A stretch of DNA of 64,000 bases from Microbacterium sp. C7(2022) (GTDB lineage Bacteria; Actinomycetota; Actinomycetes; Actinomycetales; Microbacteriaceae), in contig NZ_JAPEHV010000004.1 of NCBI RefSeq assembly GCF_028823665.1, positions 62,001 to 126,000 of the forward strand. The letters are read 5' to 3'. The stretch's first letter is position 1. The number at the start of each line of letters is the position of its first letter. The translations under genes and the position numbers were made by a program. Positions 61,012-64,000 of this stretch are shown in pieces. The notes below the pieces were generated by a model that made no database searches, was not told the DNA's origin, and saw only the letters and a program-made list of their open reading frames with translations.

Positions 61012-61806
61012 ATGACCCCCGCCGTCGCACCCCTGACCGAGATGCCCGACCCGCAGTTCGTGATGTCGGGCGAGGGGGTCGCCATCGCCACATACACGTG
61101 GGGTGAGCCTGACGCCGACACCGTTTTGTGCGTGCACGGCTTCGCCTCGAGCACCCGGGATAACTGGGTGAACACCGGCTGGGTGCGTGACCTCACGCGC
61201 GCGGGCTACCGCGTGCTGGCCGTCGACCAGCGAGGTCACGGGGCCAGCGAGAAGCCCCACGATTCGCGCGCCTACTCGATGGCGGCGCTCGTGGGAGACC
61301 TCGTCACGGTGCTCGACACGTACCTGCTCGACGACATCAAGTACGTCGGCTACTCGCTCGGCGCCCGCGTCGGGTGGCAGTTCGCGGTCGACGTTCCCCA
61401 CCATGTCTCGCGCTCCGTCCTGGGCGGAGTGCCTGACGGAACACCCTTGGCACGCCTCAAGATCGACCAGGCGCGATCATATGTCGAAGAGGGCATAGAG
61501 GTCGAAGACCCCGTCACCCGCAACTACGTCACGCTGGCCGAGCGGGTGGCTGGCAACGACATCAGGGCGTTGATCGCGTTGGCGGAAGGCATGCGGCTCG
61601 GTGACAACGACCCCGATCCGACGAAGCCGCCGCAGCAGCCGGTGCTCTTCGCCACCGGTACCGAAGACGCGATCTTCGAGCGGTCGAGGGCGCTCGCCGA
61701 GGCGACCCCGAACGGCATGTTCGCGCCGATCCCGGGACGCCACCACTTCAATACGCCGGGTTCGCGCGACTTCCGTCAGCGCGCCATCGCGTTCCTCGCC
61801 GACTGA
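61012..61806 (+). CDS. Alpha/beta hydrolase
   Basis: 264 residues. The start ATG 61012 is chosen from the -10 box six bases earlier and because the frame before it overlaps the PPOX gene. The nucleophile elbow is GYSLGAR, the oxyanion strand CVHGFASS, the acidic residue lies near ATGTEDAIF and the catalytic His in PGRHHFNTPGS. Substrate unknown; the cap region (residues 130-200) is small. It converges on the dioxygenase gene with 28 bp between stops. Confidence 0.88.
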   Translation: MTPAVAPLTEMPDPQFVMSGEGVAIATYTWGEPDADTVLCVHGFASSTRDNWVNTGWVRDLTRAGYRVLAVDQRGHGASEKPHDSRAYSMAALVGDLVTVLDTYLLDDIKYVGYSLGARVGWQFAVDVPHHVSRSVLGGVPDGTPLARLKIDQARSYVEEGIEVEDPVTRNYVTLAERVAGNDIRALIALAEGMRLGDNDPDPTKPPQQPVLFATGTEDAIFERSRALAEATPNGMFAPIPGRHHFNTPGSRDFRQRAIAFLAD

Positions 61807-61834
61807 TCGGGCCGACGAGGAACGCGCGCGGAAG

Positions 61835-62878
61835 CTACCGCTGACTCGACAGCACGCGTGCCGACTCGCGTTCGGCCCGCTCGTTGCGGACTCCCGCGCG
61901 CGAGCCCGCGAGCTTGGCGGTGATGTGCTCGCCGATCGTCACCGGGTCGTAGATGCGCGGGTGCGCGTCGTCGATGAACGCCGGCAGCGTATCGATCACG
62001 GCATCCACATCACCGTCGTGGAAGAAGGCGACGCTCCGACGCCGCTCGATCGTGCCGTTGATGACCGGCGGCTTCACACGGTGCAGCGTCGACATCCACT
62101 GCTCGTTCGTCAGCCGGGCAGTGACGTCGCCGAGATTCACGAGGAATGCGTCGTCGTCCGGTGCCACGTCATGCCAGCCACCGTCCGAGCCGAGCACCTG
62201 CAGGCCGCGCACCTGGTCGGCCCACAGGATCGTGACGATCCCGAAGTCGGTGTGTTCGCCCATTCCGGTGAGGTCGCCATCGAGCGTGACATCGGTGCCG
62301 GGCGGAAGGGCGTAGTTGTTCATGCGCAGCACGTCGAGCGAGTGCCCGGCGCGTGCGGCGAAGTAGTCCTCTTCGACGCCCAGCGCGTCGGCGAAGATCC
62401 GCGTCATGGTGCGGGCGACCCGCGCCGTCTCAGTGAAGTAGGTCCAGATGTGCGACTCGAACCCGTCGATGGCGGGCCACACGTTCTCGGCGTAGTCGTT
62501 CTCGGGAAGGCCGACTGCCTCGGGGTAGCTTGCCGCGGTGGCGCCGACATTGAACGCCTCGAAGAAGTCGTTCATGCGGTTGGCCGATTCCACGCCCAAC
62601 GACAGGCTGAGCGACTCGGACTTCGGGGGCGAGTAGCCGCGGTTGATCGACGGTGGCGTGCGGTACGACTTCTTCTGGTCCAGATCGAGGGCGAAGAACT
62701 GGTCGATGGACTCGGTCATCGAGCGGATGACGTCGTCAGGAACGCCGTGGCCGACGATCTGCATGAATCCGACCGTGCGACACGCCTCGTCGATCGCTCG
62801 TGCGACCGCGGCGCGGTCCTCGTCGGTGCCGCCGTTGACGTAGGCGGAGATGTCGACGCGGGGAACATGGAATGCCAT
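61835..62878 (-). CDS. Isopenicillin-N-synthase-like 2OG-Fe(II) dioxygenase
   Basis: 347 residues. Iron ligands H209 and D211 lie in GEHTDFG, the third His in TLHRVKPP, and the 2-oxoglutarate-binding Arg-x-Ser in RRRSVAFF. The N-terminus IDEACRTVGFMQIVGHGVPDDVI is the DIOX_N domain. AAGGAGT precedes ATG 62878. Members hydroxylate or close rings in small molecules; no biosynthetic cluster is next to it, so the substrate is not inferable. A palindrome just upstream of the start may control it. Confidence 0.9.
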   Translation of the reverse strand: MAFHVPRVDISAYVNGGTDEDRAAVARAIDEACRTVGFMQIVGHGVPDDVIRSMTESIDQFFALDLDQKKSYRTPPSINRGYSPPKSESLSLSLGVESANRMNDFFEAFNVGATAASYPEAVGLPENDYAENVWPAIDGFESHIWTYFTETARVARTMTRIFADALGVEEDYFAARAGHSLDVLRMNNYALPPGTDVTLDGDLTGMGEHTDFGIVTILWADQVRGLQVLGSDGGWHDVAPDDDAFLVNLGDVTARLTNEQWMSTLHRVKPPVINGTIERRRSVAFFHDGDVDAVIDTLPAFIDDAHPRIYDPVTIGEHITAKLAGSRAGVRNERAERESARVLSSQR

Positions 62879-62896
62879 GGATGACTCCTTCGTATG

Positions 62897-62914
62897 GGTT
62901 GCCTGTCGGCAACC
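62897..62914. promoter_or_regulatory. Inverted repeat upstream of the dioxygenase gene
   Basis: GGTTGCC-TGTC-GGCAACC: 7-bp arms and 4-bp spacer, 18 bp before ATG 62878. Either an operator or an mRNA hairpin just in front of the ribosome-binding site. Confidence 0.45.
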
Positions 62915-63065
62915 GGTGATTGGTAGCCGCTACAGGTTTTCCCCACCCGTTCAGGTGTCGCTTCCGTGTGCGTAGTTCCGAAGGTAGCGCCGCGGTGTTG
63001 CGCGCGCGTTACGGTTCGCTCCACGTTGTGCCCGGGTGCGGCATCCAGACATTTTCAAGATTGAG

Positions 63066-63085
63066 TCGAATCGATTCGATATAGT
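63066..63085 (+). promoter_or_regulatory. Palindrome next to the -10 box of the MATE gene
   Basis: TCGAATCGATTCGA (63066-63079) is a perfect 14-bp palindrome directly followed by TATAGT (63080-63085), a good -10 hexamer. A repressor bound there would block the promoter. The gene starts at 63134. No regulator gene is visible in the window. The rest of 62915-63065 shows nothing else. Confidence 0.5.
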
Positions 63086-63133
63086 GACTCGTCGCGTTCG
63101 CGATCTCCCGCCCCTCTTTTCCTGAGTACCGCT

Positions 63134-64000
63134 ATGTCCACTTCCCTCACCACGGGCCGCCCCTGGCTCGTCATCCTGCTGTTCTCCGTCCCCTTGCTCA
63201 TCGGCAACGTGGTGCAGCAGATGTATCAGGTCGTCGACGCCGTCGTCGTCGGCCGGCACCTGGGTATCGACTCGCTCGCAGCGGTAGGCGCCACCGGAAG
63301 CCTGCTGTTCTTGCTCCTCGGCTTCGCGTGGGGGCTCACCTCGGGCTTCGCGATCCCGACGGCCCAGGCCTTCGGCGCGGGGGATGCCGCAGCGGTGCGC
63401 CGCTCGGTGGCATCCGGAACCATCCTCACCGGCATCACGACCGTGATCCTCACCGTCGGAGCGCCGTTCCTCGCCGCACCCGCACTGCGCCTCATGCAGA
63501 CGCCCGACGAACTGATGGCCGACGCGACGATCTTCGCGCAGATCAGCTTCCTGGGCGCGGGCGCCATGATGTTCTTCAACTACCTGTCGGCGATCATCCG
63601 TGCCATCGGCGACTCGCGCACCCCGCTGGTCTTCCTCACGATCGCGTGCGGGCTCAACGTGGCCCTCGTGGTCCTGATGGTCGGCCCGCTCGCATGGGGC
63701 ATCGCCGGCGCCGCGATCTCGACCGTGGTTTCGCAGGCGATTTCGGTACTGCTCTGCCTCGAGTACGTGCGTCGTCGCGTGCCCGTGCTGCACATGCGCC
63801 GCGCCGACTGGAAGGTGACGCGCGCAGATCTCGGCGACCACCTGCGCCTCGGCCTTCCGATGGGATTCCAGGCGTCGATCATCGCGATTGGCACGCTCGC
63901 CGTGCAGGTTGCGCTCAACGAACTCGGTGCCGACGCAGTCGCGGCGTACACCACCGCCTCGCGCGTGGACGGACTCGCCGTGGCCCTGCTGCAGTCGCTC
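63134..64000 (+). CDS. MATE-family efflux transporter (3' end beyond the window)
   Basis: 289 residues are visible and the frame is still open at base 64000. The N-terminal GRPWLVILLFSVPLLIGNVVQQMYQVVDAVVVGRHLG and LGFAWGLTSGFAIPTAQAFGAGD are MATE hallmarks; about seven membrane helices can be counted, with the typical end of helix pattern AIIRAIGDSRTPL. Such pumps export drugs or metabolites by Na+ or H+ antiport. The palindrome over its promoter suggests control by a repressor. Confidence 0.9.
   Translation, partial: MSTSLTTGRPWLVILLFSVPLLIGNVVQQMYQVVDAVVVGRHLGIDSLAAVGATGSLLFLLLGFAWGLTSGFAIPTAQAFGAGDAAAVRRSVASGTILTGITTVILTVGAPFLAAPALRLMQTPDELMADATIFAQISFLGAGAMMFFNYLSAIIRAIGDSRTPLVFLTIACGLNVALVVLMVGPLAWGIAGAAISTVVSQAISVLLCLEYVRRRVPVLHMRRADWKVTRADLGDHLRLGLPMGFQASIIAIGTLAVQVALNELGADAVAAYTTASRVDGLAVALLQSL

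Noticed and set aside
1..64000. tRNA or rRNA genes
   Set aside because: No cloverleaf with the expected GTTCGAATC-type T-loop in context, nor any rRNA signature, was seen by eye; a tRNAscan run would be decisive.

Overview
The window is about 64 kb of high-GC DNA from an actinobacterium, most likely a Microbacteriaceae member close to Microbacterium. Supporting signs are the very frequent GGATGCC/GCATCC codon context, GTG starts, GTGA/ATGA four-base overlaps between genes, a rpsF-ssb-rpsR-rplI block placed near dnaB, and many genes whose start codon lies 6-7 nt after a TANNNT-like -10 box (leaderless transcripts). The taxon is inferred from style; no rRNA gene is present to confirm it.

Layout. 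1-11.5 kb: the end of an oligopeptide ABC ATPase; two unknown genes; a glutaryl-CoA dehydrogenase/CoA-transferase pair; an operon with a divergent adenosylhomocysteinase-like protein, an amidohydrolase/deaminase and a DUF985 cupin; and a complete amino-acid ABC importer. 11.6-13.4 kb: ribosomal S6, SSB, S18 and L9. 13.4-18.3 kb: a DUF222/HNH protein and two surface proteins, one with eight chaplin-like repeats, a long Gly-Thr-Asp tract and a sortase-type tail. 18.4-21.3 kb: a DnaA-box-rich region and dnaB, interrupted by a 399-residue class 3-type intein that carries a LAGLIDADG endonuclease with two extra cysteine clusters.

21.3-27.1 kb is a worn, mosaic stretch with gene fragments, paired repeats that may be insertion-sequence scars, a ParE/RelE-type toxin-antitoxin pair, small zinc-ribbon proteins, a TM2 protein and a lipoprotein. 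27.3-46.4 kb is a defence island on the + strand. It holds an unusual HTH/HsdM-like/HsdS-like fusion, hsdM, hsdS, four embedded accessory genes (membrane protein, DnaQ-TerB-BRCT exonuclease, DUF4230-like anchored protein, helical protein), hsdR, a small unknown gene and a 2163-residue HEPN-transglutaminase-like-DUF4011-helicase-Vsr-DUF3320 protein of the Hhe type. This island is the best candidate for an incompletely described system.

46.5-53.7 kb: housekeeping and accessory genes (phosphatase, SdpI-like protein, P-loop kinase-like protein, acetyltransferases, C26 amidotransferase, Arr rifampin ADP-ribosyltransferase, HNH protein, EI24 membrane protein, VOC protein). 53.7-60.2 kb: a PucR-type regulator divergent from an aldehyde dehydrogenase / acyl-CoA ligase / GMC oxidoreductase operon, which together could turn an alcohol into an acyl-CoA; a palindrome lies in the shared promoter region. 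60.2-64 kb: SelW-like protein, PPOX-fold protein, alpha/beta hydrolase, 2OG-Fe(II) dioxygenase and the start of a MATE efflux pump cut by the window end.
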